Shown here: piece by piece, positions 1-8,704 of the stretch | How positions within the stretch are numbered: the stretch's first letter is position 1 | Layout: every line of letters begins with the position of its first letter | Source: Asticcacaulis taihuensis | Lineage (GTDB): Bacteria > Pseudomonadota > Alphaproteobacteria > Caulobacterales > Caulobacteraceae | Assembly: GCF_900100255.1 (NCBI RefSeq) | Contig: NZ_FMTS01000001.1 | Span: forward strand, 992,001-1,056,000 | Direction of reading: 5' to 3' | Length of the DNA stretch: 64,000 bases | Program-made: the position numbers and the translations under genes | The notes under the pieces: model-generated | Databases searched by the model: none | What the model saw: the letters and a program-made list of their open reading frames with translations, nothing else | What the model was told of the DNA's origin: nothing

Positions 1-957
1 AATCCGGCCAACCTGCGCGGCGAAGGCATCGCCATGGCGGCACTGGCCGGCGCCGAAATCGCCGATCCGGAATTCGTCCAGTTCCACCCGACCGCCCTGA
101 AATTCGGCCTCGACCCGGCGCCTTTGGCCACCGAAGCTCTACGCGGCGAAGGCGCCACCCTGATCGACCAGAACGGCCATCGTTTCGTTTTCGATGACCA
201 CCCGGACGGCGAACTGGCCCCGCGCGATATCGTCGCCCGCGCCGTTCACAAGGCAGACCAAAGCGGCGGCGCCTTCCTTGATGCGCGTACGGCTATCGGC
301 GAACACTTCCCGGCCGAGTTCCCGACCGTATTTGCCTCGTGCATGAGCCAAGGCGTCGATCCGCGCATTCAGCCGATGCCGGTGGCCCCCGCCGCGCACT
401 ATCATATGGGCGGCATCAAAACCGATATCTTTGGCCAGACCACACTGCCCGGCCTTTTTGCTGTTGGCGAATGCGCCTGCACCGGCGTTCATGGCGCCAA
501 TCGCCTGGCCTCGAACAGCCTGCTCGAAGCCGCCGCCTTTGGTGAGCGTGTCGGCAAGGCAGCCATTGCCGGACTGGGCGGTGATTTCACGCCGGATACG
601 GCTCATGCCCTTGTCCCTGTCCTGCCACCAAGTCTGACTGAATCCGATCTGAAAGCCTTGCGTGACGGTATGGCGCGGGATGCCGGCGTGGTACGCAATG
701 AGGCTGGCCTAATCCGGTTGCTCGACCTGATCACTGACCTCGACAAACGCGCCCACGGCGCCCTGGCTCTGGTCAGCGCGCGCCTGATTGCAACTTGCGC
801 CTTGCATCGGCGCGAGAGTCGCGGTTCTCATTACCGCAGCGACTATCCGCAAACCGAAGCGGTCGGCGCACGGACCTTCACAAACTGGGCCAAAGTCCAG
901 AATAAGACACATGGGGAGTTGAGTACATGTACCTCACCGGATTGCCTGACCTCCTGA
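1..957 (+). CDS. nadB: L-aspartate oxidase, C-terminal part (5' end outside window)
   Basis: This is the C-terminal ~318 residues of the FAD enzyme that oxidises L-aspartate to iminoaspartate, the first step of de novo NAD synthesis. The frame is open from base 1, so the start lies upstream. The diagnostic fumarate-reductase/NadB segment is visible: a His-rich stretch (AAHYHMGGIKTD) followed by GLFAVGECACTGVHGANRLASN, which contacts FAD and substrate. A helical C-terminal domain follows. The stop at 955-957 lies inside nadC, so the two genes overlap by 31 bases and are probably co-transcribed. NadB is favoured over succinate dehydrogenase because of the nadC neighbour and the GVHGANRLASNSLLEA form of the motif. 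Confidence 0.95.
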   Translation, partial: NPANLRGEGIAMAALAGAEIADPEFVQFHPTALKFGLDPAPLATEALRGEGATLIDQNGHRFVFDDHPDGELAPRDIVARAVHKADQSGGAFLDARTAIGEHFPAEFPTVFASCMSQGVDPRIQPMPVAPAAHYHMGGIKTDIFGQTTLPGLFAVGECACTGVHGANRLASNSLLEAAAFGERVGKAAIAGLGGDFTPDTAHALVPVLPPSLTESDLKALRDGMARDAGVVRNEAGLIRLLDLITDLDKRAHGALALVSARLIATCALHRRESRGSHYRSDYPQTEAVGARTFTNWAKVQNKTHGELSTCTSPDCLTS

Positions 958-1775
958 TCGAGCCGATCATCCGCGACGCCCTGAAGGAAGACTTAGGATT
1001 AGCCGGCGATGTTACGGCCTCGGCGGTCATACCGCCCAAGGCACGCTTCAAGGCCGAATTCCGCGCGCGCGGCGCCGGCATTTCCGCCGGCATAGACTGC
1101 GCGCGCCTGGCCATGAGCCTGATGGACCCGCAGGTCCGCTTCGAGACCGTGTTACCTGATGGCAGCGCCGTGAAAAAAGGTGATGTCATCGCCCGCATCG
1201 AAGGCAATGCCCGCGCCATTCTGGCCGGTGAGCGGGTGGCACTCAACCTGCTTTGCCACCTTTCCGGCGTCGCCTCGCTGACCGCGAAATACGTTGCCGC
1301 CATAGACGGCCTGAAAAGCCGTATCGTCTGCACCCGCAAGACCACGCCTGGCCTGCGCGGCCTGCAAAAGCACGCGGTGAAATGTGGCGGCGGCTACAGC
1401 CATCGCTACGGCCTGGATGACGCCATCCTGATCAAGGACAACCATATCGCCATCTGCGGCGGCGTCGGCCCGGCCATGGAGCGCGCCAAGGCCAGTGTCG
1501 GCCACACCATGAAGATCGAGATCGAAGTCGACAGCATCGCCCAGCTCAAACAGGCCCTGCCCTATGGCCCGGATGTATTGCTGCTCGATAATTTCTCACT
1601 CGACATGTATGCCGAGGCGGTAAAGCTGGCGGGCGGCAAAGCCATCCTGGAAGCCTCCGGCGGCGTCAATATGGAAACGGTACGCCAGATCGCCGAAACC
1701 GGCGTGGATGTCATTTCGGTGGGCGCCCTCACCCATTCGGTGCCGAATTTCGACATCGGCCTGGATGCTGTGTAA
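927..1775 (+). CDS. nadC: Nicotinate-nucleotide diphosphorylase (carboxylating), quinolinate phosphoribosyltransferase
   Basis: NadC converts quinolinate and PRPP to nicotinate mononucleotide and CO2, the third step of de novo NAD synthesis. The 282-residue length is normal. Visible family signatures are the N-terminal EDLGLAGDVTA, the TRKTTPGLRGLQKHAVKCGGG segment carrying the substrate-binding Arg, His and Lys residues, and the barrel motifs KIEIEVDS, LLLDNF and EASGGV. The ATG at 927 lies inside nadB in another frame, which suggests translational coupling. The stop is two bases from the stop of the convergent membrane-protein gene. Confidence 0.97.
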   Translation: MYLTGLPDLLIEPIIRDALKEDLGLAGDVTASAVIPPKARFKAEFRARGAGISAGIDCARLAMSLMDPQVRFETVLPDGSAVKKGDVIARIEGNARAILAGERVALNLLCHLSGVASLTAKYVAAIDGLKSRIVCTRKTTPGLRGLQKHAVKCGGGYSHRYGLDDAILIKDNHIAICGGVGPAMERAKASVGHTMKIEIEVDSIAQLKQALPYGPDVLLLDNFSLDMYAEAVKLAGGKAILEASGGVNMETVRQIAETGVDVISVGALTHSVPNFDIGLDAV

Positions 1776-1777
1776 CA

Positions 1778-2413
1778 TCAGCCGTATTGGCGTTTCAGCC
1801 AGCCTGCGATCTTGTCGGTAATCACCACAACCGGCCCGGTAATCAGAAACAGCACGACAATGCCGGTGATGCCGCTGATGAGTTCCTGCCGCGTCAGGGC
1901 CGGATCGAGGAACGGATACGGCACTTCATGCACGAAGGCCCAGCGGATATAGACAAAGACGAGATAGACCGCCGGCGGCAGCAGCCACCACAGCAGGGTC
2001 TTGAAGCGTGCCTTGCCATTGGCGCTGGCCAGCCACCAGGCGGCCATCAGGCCCGGCGTGATGTAGTGCAGGATCACGTCACAGGCCAGAAACAGCCCTT
2101 GCGGCGACCACAGCGGCGACAAGATGAAATGATAGACAATACCCACCACCACCATGAGCGTGGTGATCGCACCGCCCGTGCTGCGCCGGTGAAAATAGGC
2201 CATCATGCTTGCCGGCAGCAACTGCGCCGCATGGCTGATAACGGCGGCGATATTGGACAGAATGGTAAAAAACGAAAAATAGAACAGGATCGACAATCCG
2301 AAATTGCGGCCCGCCGCCATAGAGGCCGGAATTGTCAGGGCGAATTGCAGCAAAAGCCCGATGAGTCCAGCCAGCAGTCCACCACCTGCGATAATCCGCG
2401 CCAGTTTCTTCAT
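1778..2413 (-). CDS. Pr6Pr-type integral membrane protein
   Basis: A 211-residue protein with about six hydrophobic helices. It has the pattern of the Pr6Pr (FAR-17a/AIG1-like) family: an N-terminal helix, a FFTILSN segment, HFILSPLW, a DVILHYITP segment with a conserved His, and a YPFLDP motif before the last helices. Function in bacteria is not established; eukaryotic relatives are serine hydrolases that cleave fatty-acid esters. I chose the ATG at 2413 because GGAGG stands 4-5 bases upstream and the first helix begins right after MKK. A longer frame to 2815 would add non-membrane sequence that overlaps the acyltransferase. Confidence 0.75.
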   Translation of the reverse strand: MKKLARIIAGGGLLAGLIGLLLQFALTIPASMAAGRNFGLSILFYFSFFTILSNIAAVISHAAQLLPASMMAYFHRRSTGGAITTLMVVVGIVYHFILSPLWSPQGLFLACDVILHYITPGLMAAWWLASANGKARFKTLLWWLLPPAVYLVFVYIRWAFVHEVPYPFLDPALTRQELISGITGIVVLFLITGPVVVITDKIAGWLKRQYG

Positions 2414-2469
2414 GCCACCTCCGACCGGCCCACCTCCGACCGATATGAGTTTAGCGGTATTTTCTGCGT

Positions 2470-3594
2470 TTAGATACCGCCCTTGACGAAGGAAAGTTTT
2501 GACACCCACTGGCTGAGCGGCTTGTCCACCACGGCATCGAACAGGAAGGCTACGGTAACGGCCGCCAAAACGCCGGCTCCCCACAATACCCATTGCATCG
2601 GTGCATTCAGTGCGAAATGCGCGATCAGTTTCGGACTGATCCCAAACCACACGGCCCCGACCAGAGAATGGGTCAGGAAGAGCGCGAAAGAGGCGCGGCC
2701 CATCCGGTGAGTGACGATATTCTCGTGAAAGGTGACGCCACCCGAAACCGCCAGAACACTCCCAAGCAGGACAAGAATAAGACTGTCGATCGCAGCATTG
2801 CGCGGCAGGAGGCACAGGCCGCTGATGGCCGCGAATGCACCGGCAAGACTGATCCAGAAAACCGTTTTCGACACCCTGAACCCGGCCGTCATGCGCTCGA
2901 TCAGATTGCCGAGCAGGAACAGCGGAATGGCGCGCAGAAGCGCCCAGCTAAAGGGTAAATCGACAAAAGCGTGGTGCGCAAGCGTTAATGCCAGGCCATG
3001 CGCGGCTAGGAGAACAACGACCGACAGGCCGATCATTACCGCCAGGCCGCGTTTGTAGAGATAGGGAATATAGAGGCTAAACAAGGCGTAGCACACCAGC
3101 AGGACCGACAGGGTCCAGGTCGGGGTGTTCCACGATTCCGCGTGCATCATGCCCCAGCCGTGAACCAAGAAGGCCTGGGCAAAGAAATCTGCGGCGCCAT
3201 ACTTTTCGGCATGGTTGGGAGCAAAACCGACCGCCGTGGAGGCCATGACAAAAGCGCCGAACGCCAGCAAGACCAGGATATGCGACGGCCATAAACGTGC
3301 GAAACGACGCAGAAAAAAGTGCGTGCGGCGCATGTGCGAGGTTACCAGCCTCTGACCATAGGCGCGCGACAGGATATAGCCGGAGAGGAACAGGAAAAAG
3401 TCCGTCGCCAGCCACCCCTGCTTAAAGATCGGGAACAGGGTGGCCAGATCGACCGGCGCCGTGCTGCCATAGTGGAACAGCAGGATAAAGCTGGCCGCCA
3501 GAAAACGCAGCACATCGAGGCTGGCGCCGCCGGCCCTGGGCTGGACATCGGACGCATAATGGCTGCGCGGAATGGCAAAAGAGAAGGGTTTCAC
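2470..3594 (-). CDS. Acyltransferase family 3 membrane protein (OafA/YrhL-like)
   Basis: A 374-residue polytopic protein that probably transfers an acyl group, often acetyl, to an extracytoplasmic sugar or lipid acceptor. The family pattern is clear: LDVLRFLAASFILLFHY with the conserved Arg and His of the first helix, then GWLATDFFLFLSGYIL, then RRFARLWPSH, which corresponds to the family R-x10-RxxP region. About ten further membrane helices follow. The start is a GTG, and no in-frame ATG exists near the N-terminus. This GTG lies in the loop of a 9-bp hairpin (3580-3603). The acceptor substrate cannot be told from sequence. No sugar-biosynthesis genes adjoin it. Confidence 0.85.
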   Translation of the reverse strand: MKPFSFAIPRSHYASDVQPRAGGASLDVLRFLAASFILLFHYGSTAPVDLATLFPIFKQGWLATDFFLFLSGYILSRAYGQRLVTSHMRRTHFFLRRFARLWPSHILVLLAFGAFVMASTAVGFAPNHAEKYGAADFFAQAFLVHGWGMMHAESWNTPTWTLSVLLVCYALFSLYIPYLYKRGLAVMIGLSVVVLLAAHGLALTLAHHAFVDLPFSWALLRAIPLFLLGNLIERMTAGFRVSKTVFWISLAGAFAAISGLCLLPRNAAIDSLILVLLGSVLAVSGGVTFHENIVTHRMGRASFALFLTHSLVGAVWFGISPKLIAHFALNAPMQWVLWGAGVLAAVTVAFLFDAVVDKPLSQWVSKLSFVKGGI

Positions 3595-3603
3595 CCCTTC
3601 TCT
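3580..3603 (-). terminator. 9-bp hairpin with GTG start in its loop; possible terminator of exporter operon
   Basis: A perfect inverted repeat (AGAGAAGGG / CCCTTCTCT, loop GTGAAA on the minus strand) begins 22 bases after the stop of the adaptor gene. TTTT follows it on the minus strand, so it could act as an intrinsic terminator for the permease-ATPase-adaptor transcript. The GTG start of the acyltransferase lies in the loop and its purine-rich leader is in the stem, so it could also hide the ribosome site. Confidence 0.45.
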
Positions 3604-3624
3604 ATACCGTCGAACTATTAAAAT

Positions 3625-4608
3625 TTAGGTCTTGGCCGGCGTGGCGGGCTTCGGCTCTTCGCGCTTGATACCAGCCTTCTCGCCCGGCTTCATGAACTTG
3701 ACCAGAACACGCTGGCCGATCAGGAAGGGCGTGTTGTCGGCCGAAACCACCACCTCGACCACGCGTTCATCGCTGGCCTCGTTGCCGCCGTCGGATTTCA
3801 GCTTGCGGGCGCCGAAGGTAGCGGCGATGCGCATGACTTTACCCGTATAGATTTTTGACGGATCGGCTTCCGGAATGATTTCAGCTTCCTGGCCCACCTT
3901 GACATCGGGGATCGAACTTTCGACGATTTCCGAGCGGATGATATGCGGGATGGCCGGCTCAAGGTCGAACATGGTCGACACGTTCAGGGTCGATGCGCCC
4001 GCGCCGGGGTTGGCATAACGGCGGATAATCTTGCCATCCATCGGCGCGCGGATAATGGTCAGGTCCTGCTGATATTCCGCCTGGGCCAGTTGCGAGCGCG
4101 CCACTGCCACAGCGGCCTGCTGGGCTTCCAGGGTTGCGCGGGCGCTGTCGATGGCATCACGCGCCTGATCCAGTTTCTGCTGGGCCACGAAATTGGTCGG
4201 AGCCAGTTTTTCCAGACGGTCATATTCGCGCTGGGCCGTGCGAATCTGGACCTGTGTCAGGGCCAGGGCCGACTGCGCCTGGTTGACCGAAGCACGGGCG
4301 TTATTAACCGCCAACAGCGTATCTTCATCTTCCTGACGGGCCAGAATCTGGCCCTTGGTGACGAGGTCGCCTTCCTGGACATAGACCTGCTCGACGATGC
4401 CGGCGCGGCGGGCGGCGACTTCGACCACGCCGCCATCGACATCGACCTTGCCGGCGGCGATGGCAGCGTAAGGGCTTGGTGGCGCCTTGACCTCGGCGGC
4501 CTTGCTGCCGCCGGGTGTCCCTGGTTTCTGACAGGCGGTGAGCGAAAGTCCGCCCAGCGTCATGACAATCAAGGTGATAGCGGTGGAGGCGGCGAATTTA
4601 CGAGACAT
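3625..4608 (-). CDS. HlyD/DevB-type periplasmic adaptor lipoprotein of an ABC exporter
   Basis: A membrane-fusion protein linking an inner-membrane ABC exporter to the outer envelope. The N-terminus reads as a lipoprotein signal (hydrophobic stretch ending LSLTAC, Cys as the lipidated residue). A biotinyl/lipoyl-like half-motif (VDVDGGVVEVAARRAGIVEQVYVQEGDLVTKGQILA) follows, then a long alpha-helical hairpin rich in Ala, Gln and Arg, then the second lipoyl half and beta-barrel (IIRAPMDGKI onward). The tail is Pro/Lys rich. I prefer the ATG at 4608 because it places the signal at the very N-terminus; an in-frame ATG at 4629 is also possible. It is the last gene of a three-gene operon, 25 bases after the ATPase. 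Confidence 0.88.
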   Translation of the reverse strand: MSRKFAASTAITLIVMTLGGLSLTACQKPGTPGGSKAAEVKAPPSPYAAIAAGKVDVDGGVVEVAARRAGIVEQVYVQEGDLVTKGQILARQEDEDTLLAVNNARASVNQAQSALALTQVQIRTAQREYDRLEKLAPTNFVAQQKLDQARDAIDSARATLEAQQAAVAVARSQLAQAEYQQDLTIIRAPMDGKIIRRYANPGAGASTLNVSTMFDLEPAIPHIIRSEIVESSIPDVKVGQEAEIIPEADPSKIYTGKVMRIAATFGARKLKSDGGNEASDERVVEVVVSADNTPFLIGQRVLVKFMKPGEKAGIKREEPKPATPAKT

Positions 4609-4633
4609 ATGCATTTCTCTGTTTTTCATATTC

Positions 4634-5347
4634 TTAAACGATGACGGGCGGTCCGGAGATCATGGTGTCGCTCAGGATCTTGCCGTCTTCCATGTGAATG
4701 ACGCGGTCGGCATAGGCTTCAAGGCGCGGATCGTGGGTCACAACCACCACGGCTGCGCCTCGCTCTTTGGCAGCCTGATGCAGCAGCTTGATAACCACCT
4801 GACCGCTGACCGAATCGAGCGCCGAGGTCGGTTCGTCGGCGAAGATCAGCGAAGGCATTTTGGAAAGCGCCCGGGCGATGGCGACGCGCTGCTTTTCCCC
4901 GCCGGAAAGCTCCGCCGGCTTTTGCTTCAGGCGATGCTTGAGCCCAACTGCGTCGAGGACCTCAACAGCGCGGCGATGTGCTTCGGACTTTTTCACCTTC
5001 TGGTACTTCAGCACCTGTTCGACCTGCTGGGTGGCGTTCAGCGACGGGAACAGGTTGAAGCCCTGGAAGATGAACCCGCAATGATCGAGGCGGAACCTGT
5101 CGATCTTGCCGCGCTTCTTCTTCCACAGATTTTCGCCCAAAGCCATAACCTCGCCTTCGTCAGGCTTCATCAGCCCCGAAAGCGCAGCAATGAGGGTCGA
5201 TTTGCCGGAGCCCGATGGCCCCATCACCATGGTGACCTGGCCGTGATAGGCAGTGAAGTCAACGCCCTTCAGGACTTGCTGCTTCAGTTTGCCGATCTTG
5301 TAGCCCTTGGACAGGCCCTTGGCATTCAGTGCGAGTTTACCGGTCAT
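4634..5347 (-). CDS. ABC exporter ATP-binding subunit (DevA/LolD/MacB type)
   Basis: A 237-residue nucleotide-binding subunit. Walker A (GPSGSGKST), the Q-loop ([18 protein letters not shown]), the ABC signature ([15 protein letters not shown]), Walker B ([12 protein letters not shown]) and the switch His ([15 protein letters not shown]) are all present. The sequence belongs to the LolD/FtsE/MacB group, which works with FtsX-type permeases rather than classical transmembrane subunits. Its ATG overlaps the permease stop by four bases, indicating translational coupling. With a separate HlyD-like adaptor, the arrangement matches DevBCA-like exporters. The cargo cannot be inferred. Confidence 0.93.
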   Translation of the reverse strand: MTGKLALNAKGLSKGYKIGKLKQQVLKGVDFTAYHGQVTMVMGPSGSGKSTLIAALSGLMKPDEGEVMALGENLWKKKRGKIDRFRLDHCGFIFQGFNLFPSLNATQQVEQVLKYQKVKKSEAHRRAVEVLDAVGLKHRLKQKPAELSGGEKQRVAIARALSKMPSLIFADEPTSALDSVSGQVVIKLLHQAAKERGAAVVVVTHDPRLEAYADRVIHMEDGKILSDTMISGPPVIV

Positions 5348-6480
5348 CTTAGCAGGTCCGCGGGTTGGCTCTTTTTGAGGATGCCGAGCGAAAACAGGCC
5401 CGACAGTATGGCAATAACCATCAGCATAATGGCGACGGGAATATCGAGGAACAGCGGGAAATCCATCGGCACACCGCCCACCTTGGCCAGCATGGCTACG
5501 CCGCTGACCAGGATAACCGTCAGGATGAGACCCGCCACGCCAACCCAGAAGCTCAATTCAATAATGATAAGCCGCAGCTCTCCCATCGATACGCCCAGGG
5601 CGCGCAAGCTTGCAAACTCCTTGATATTGGCAAGGATCGCGCCCTGGAGGGTCTGCCAGGTGATGACGATGCCGATAAAGACCCCGACCAGCGCCATAAA
5701 CCCAATCATAATGGCAATACCGCCTTCCTTCATCATCCCCATTTGCGAACTCTTGGATAATTCCTCACGCGTCCAGGCCTTGAACTGGCCGGCCCCCAGG
5801 ACATTCAGTTCGGCCGCCACCTGTTTGGCCCGCGTCGGATCTTTCAGCTTGACCAACAACGGGCCGACGCGTGGACCATCATCGGCGACATAGATCAGCT
5901 TCGCCGTCTGATAAGAGGTGAACACCTGGGTATTGAACATATTGGGATACCCATCAACCACGCCGGCCACAGTTACGGTGCGGCCGTTCATCTTGGCCTT
6001 GTCACCCACCTGGACACCCAGCTTACCGAGGCTCGTGCGATCGAGAATGACGGCGAACGGTTCTTTCAGAGCCTCAATGGTCGCGTCAGAAAAATCGCTG
6101 GGCAAGGTAACCGCACCCTTGACCGGATCGACGACGACGACACGCACACCGTCGCCTTTAGCCGGTTGGCCATCCTTGGGAAAGTTCGACCACATGGCCC
6201 AGTTCATGATCATCGGCTGGACCTCGGCCACCCCCGGATGCTCATATACCATCGGAATCATGCGGCGCGGCTGGCCGGAATCGCCAAAAAGTCCTTCTGC
6301 CTGCGGCGGCAGGATCATTATCTGGGCCGGTGACTTGTCGACCGTAGCGGTGAAGGACAGGGCCATGCCCATGAACATACCCGTCATGGCAAGTACGAGC
6401 AGCCCGGCAACGGCCAAGGCGATTACGGCCGCCAAATACCGTCGCCATTCATAAATCAGAGTTGATAGAGCTAAGGACAT
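5344..6480 (-). CDS. FtsX/MacB-like ABC exporter permease (DevC type)
   Basis: A 378-residue permease with the FtsX/MacB layout: one N-terminal helix, a large periplasmic domain (about residues 40-250), then three C-terminal helices flanking the conserved FtsX region (VGVFIGIVITWQTLQGAILANIKEFASLRALGVS). The N-terminus MSLALSTLIYEWRRY is typical of DevC proteins, so I chose the ATG at 6480 rather than an upstream in-frame codon at 6507. It is the first gene of the permease-ATPase-adaptor operon. Such systems use ATP hydrolysis to drive extracytoplasmic export, often of glycolipids or small hydrophobic compounds. Confidence 0.9.
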   Translation of the reverse strand: MSLALSTLIYEWRRYLAAVIALAVAGLLVLAMTGMFMGMALSFTATVDKSPAQIMILPPQAEGLFGDSGQPRRMIPMVYEHPGVAEVQPMIMNWAMWSNFPKDGQPAKGDGVRVVVVDPVKGAVTLPSDFSDATIEALKEPFAVILDRTSLGKLGVQVGDKAKMNGRTVTVAGVVDGYPNMFNTQVFTSYQTAKLIYVADDGPRVGPLLVKLKDPTRAKQVAAELNVLGAGQFKAWTREELSKSSQMGMMKEGGIAIMIGFMALVGVFIGIVITWQTLQGAILANIKEFASLRALGVSMGELRLIIIELSFWVGVAGLILTVILVSGVAMLAKVGGVPMDFPLFLDIPVAIMLMVIAILSGLFSLGILKKSQPADLLR

Positions 6481-6634
6481 ATTACCACTTTTAGGTGCGC
6501 AATGCACGATGATGGCAACATCTATAAGTTTTTGATAAAGGTCTAATTAAATCGGCGTAACATAGGTTGCCGTTGCGATCTGTTGTGTTAAAGCCGCGCC
6601 TTGGAAATTGTCCGCTTCCGAACAGTGGCAAGGC

Positions 6635-7255
6635 TTACAGGTCTTTCCAGGCGGCAATGAAGTAGGCAATGCCCGTCCACAGCGAAATGATCGCTGCGAT
6701 CCACACCAGCGCATAACCGGTCATCAACACGGCCGTCGAGCCGTCCGGTTGCAAACCGAAGGCCGACCAGGCATCGGCGAACAGCAAAACGCCCAACGCG
6801 ATAAGCTGGATAGTCGTCTTGACCTTGCCGAGGAAGCTAACCGGCACCTTGACGCCCTTGGCCGCCGCTGTTTCGCGCAAGGCACTGACGGCGAATTCAC
6901 GGAACAGAATGAAGGCCGCCGGCAGGGCGAACCACGGATCACCCGAATGGATGGCGAAAACGCCCAAGATAGTGCCGCACACCAGGATCTTGTCGGCGAT
7001 CGGGTCGAGAATGGCCCCCAACTGGCTTTCGGCGTGCAGCTTGCGCGCCAGTATGCCATCGAACAAATCAGTCAGGGCGGCGATGATAAAGACATAAACG
7101 CTCCAGCGCTGCATCCCGAACAACATGTCCGACTGGGCGTTGAGGAACGGGATACCGCCCGCCATGCCGGCCAGCAACACGAAGATAACGACACCGAATA
7201 CCAGGCGCACACCGGTCAGGAGATTGGGGATCGGGTTGACGTTTTCGCCGGTCAT
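6635..7255 (-). CDS. pgsA: CDP-diacylglycerol--glycerol-3-phosphate 3-phosphatidyltransferase
   Basis: PgsA makes phosphatidylglycerol phosphate from CDP-diacylglycerol and glycerol-3-phosphate, the committed step to phosphatidylglycerol and cardiolipin, in the inner membrane. The complete CDP-alcohol phosphotransferase motif is present: D63-x2-D66-G67-x2-A70-R71-x8-G80-x3-D84-x3-D88. The protein has 206 residues and about five to six membrane helices, the normal size. It appears monocistronic, separated from manD by 98 bases. Phosphatidylserine or phosphatidylcholine synthase relatives share the motif, but the N-terminal IPNLLTGVRL fits PgsA. Confidence 0.95.
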   Translation of the reverse strand: MTGENVNPIPNLLTGVRLVFGVVIFVLLAGMAGGIPFLNAQSDMLFGMQRWSVYVFIIAALTDLFDGILARKLHAESQLGAILDPIADKILVCGTILGVFAIHSGDPWFALPAAFILFREFAVSALRETAAAKGVKVPVSFLGKVKTTIQLIALGVLLFADAWSAFGLQPDGSTAVLMTGYALVWIAAIISLWTGIAYFIAAWKDL

Positions 7256-7313
7256 GCTGGTCCTGCCTTAAAGAAATGCGTAATTACGCCGCATACTAGA
7301 CAAGAACCCCCGA

Positions 7314-7344
7314 CGCGCCAAAGCCTTTTATCGGCTGTGGCGCG
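7314..7344 (-). terminator. Stem-loop after manD
   Basis: A 12-position stem with one mismatch (CGCGCCA-AGCC against GGCT-TGGCGCG, loop of seven bases) lies 10 bases beyond the manD stop and before pgsA. The T-run after it on the minus strand is poor, so it may be a weak terminator or only a processing hairpin. Confidence 0.4.
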
Positions 7345-7353
7345 CTTTGTGCC

Positions 7354-8607
7354 CTACCAGTTCCACATCGTCCCGTCCTGAAGACGCGCCACGGGCAGTT
7401 GCATGGGCTGGTAGGGGTATTTCGCCGCAAGGGCTTCATCGATATCGACCCCATGGCCCGGCGTGTCGCCAACCTTGAGGTAGCCATCGTCGAAGCGGTA
7501 ATCGTGCGGGAAGACCGCGTCCGTTTCCGGCGTATGGCGCATATATTCCTGAATGCCGAAATTGGGCACCCAGGTATCGAAATGCAGGGCCGCCCCCATG
7601 CACACCGGAGACAAATCAGTGGCCCCATGCGAACCGGTGCGCACCTGATACATAGACGCCAGGTCGGCAATGCGGCGCAGGTGCGTGATACCGCCGGCAT
7701 GGACAACCGTCGTGCGGATATAGTCGATCAACTGGTTCTGGATCAGATCCTTGCAGTCCCAGATGGTATTGAATATCTCGCCGACAGCCAACGGCGTGGT
7801 GGTATGCTGACGGATCAGTTTGAACGCTTCCTGATTTTCGGCCGGCGTCGCATCTTCCATCCAGAACAAGCGGTAGGGTTCGAGATCCTTGCCGAGACGG
7901 CCGGCCTCGATCGGCGTCAGGCGGTGGTGAACATCGTGCAGCAGTTCGATGTCAAAGCCATGAACATCACGCAGTTTTTCAAACAGCTTCGGAGCGAAAT
8001 TAAGATAGGAACTGGTGTTCCACAGGGTCTCGGTCGGCAAGGTGCCATCGGCGGGCTCGTAATACATGTCGCCACGTCCAACACCATAAGCCCCCTTGAC
8101 GCCGGGAATGCCCGATTGCGCCCGGATCGCCTTGTAGCCAAGGCTCATATAGCGCCCCACCTCATCGACCGTATGTTCGATATCGGAGCCGTTGGCGTGA
8201 CCATAGACCAGCACCCCATCACGTGAACGGCCGCCGAGCAGTTGATAAAGCGGCATCCCGGCCAGCTTGGCCTTGATGTCCCACAGCGCGGTATCGACTG
8301 CCGCGATCGCCGACATGGTCACCGGCCCCCGCCGCCAGTAGGCGCCACGATAAAGAAACTGCCAGATATCCTCGATGCGCTGAGCGTCCTTACCGATCAG
8401 GTTGGGGATGACGTGATCTTCGAGATAGGAGACGACCGACAGTTCACGGCCGTTCAGCGTGGCATCGCCAATGCCGTAGACGCCCTGGTCGGTCTCGATC
8501 TTCAGAGTGACGAAATTGCGCCCGGGTGAAGTAACGATAACGCGCGCCGCCCGGATAATCGCCGAACTGGAATGGACTGGCTCGCTGGTGATTTTATTCA
8601 ATTGCAT
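7354..8607 (-). CDS. manD: D-mannonate dehydratase, enolase superfamily
   Basis: This enzyme dehydrates D-mannonate to 2-keto-3-deoxy-D-gluconate in hexuronate catabolism. It closely follows the ManD pattern of the enolase superfamily, including the C-terminal GTMWNW. With a 15-residue N-terminal offset from the characterised ManD numbering, metal ligands D225, E251 and E277 and catalytic residues Y174, H227 and H327 are all present. These residues and the YGVGRG loop separate high-activity ManD from the low-activity galactarate/gluconate dehydratase relatives. It lies 97 bases downstream of a GntR gene on the same strand. UxuA/UxuB or KdgK partners are not in the window. Confidence 0.92.
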   Translation of the reverse strand: MQLNKITSEPVHSSSAIIRAARVIVTSPGRNFVTLKIETDQGVYGIGDATLNGRELSVVSYLEDHVIPNLIGKDAQRIEDIWQFLYRGAYWRRGPVTMSAIAAVDTALWDIKAKLAGMPLYQLLGGRSRDGVLVYGHANGSDIEHTVDEVGRYMSLGYKAIRAQSGIPGVKGAYGVGRGDMYYEPADGTLPTETLWNTSSYLNFAPKLFEKLRDVHGFDIELLHDVHHRLTPIEAGRLGKDLEPYRLFWMEDATPAENQEAFKLIRQHTTTPLAVGEIFNTIWDCKDLIQNQLIDYIRTTVVHAGGITHLRRIADLASMYQVRTGSHGATDLSPVCMGAALHFDTWVPNFGIQEYMRHTPETDAVFPHDYRFDDGYLKVGDTPGHGVDIDEALAAKYPYQPMQLPVARLQDGTMWNW

Positions 8608-8614
8608 GGATATG

Positions 8615-8635
8615 GACTTGGCTAGTTTGGTCTGA
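8615..8635. promoter_or_regulatory. Possible GntR operator upstream of manD
   Basis: Between the GntR stop and the manD start lies TTGGTCTGACAAA, an imperfect 13-base palindrome with half-sites TTGGTC and TTTGTC. It fits the general FadR-type consensus of GT and AC half-sites. A related TTGGACTGATTC element lies upstream of the GntR gene around 9518-9534. Regulation of manD by the adjacent GntR is an inference. Confidence 0.35.
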
Positions 8636-8704
8636 CAAAGTTATCTGATCAATATACACGGGGCGCAATAGCGAAACAAGCTGCAATTCTTGCAGAACGA
8701 CAGT

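Noticed and set aside
2414-2815. N-terminal extension of the Pr6Pr protein
   Set aside because: It overlaps the acyltransferase gene, lacks family features, and a good ribosome site marks the ATG at 2413.
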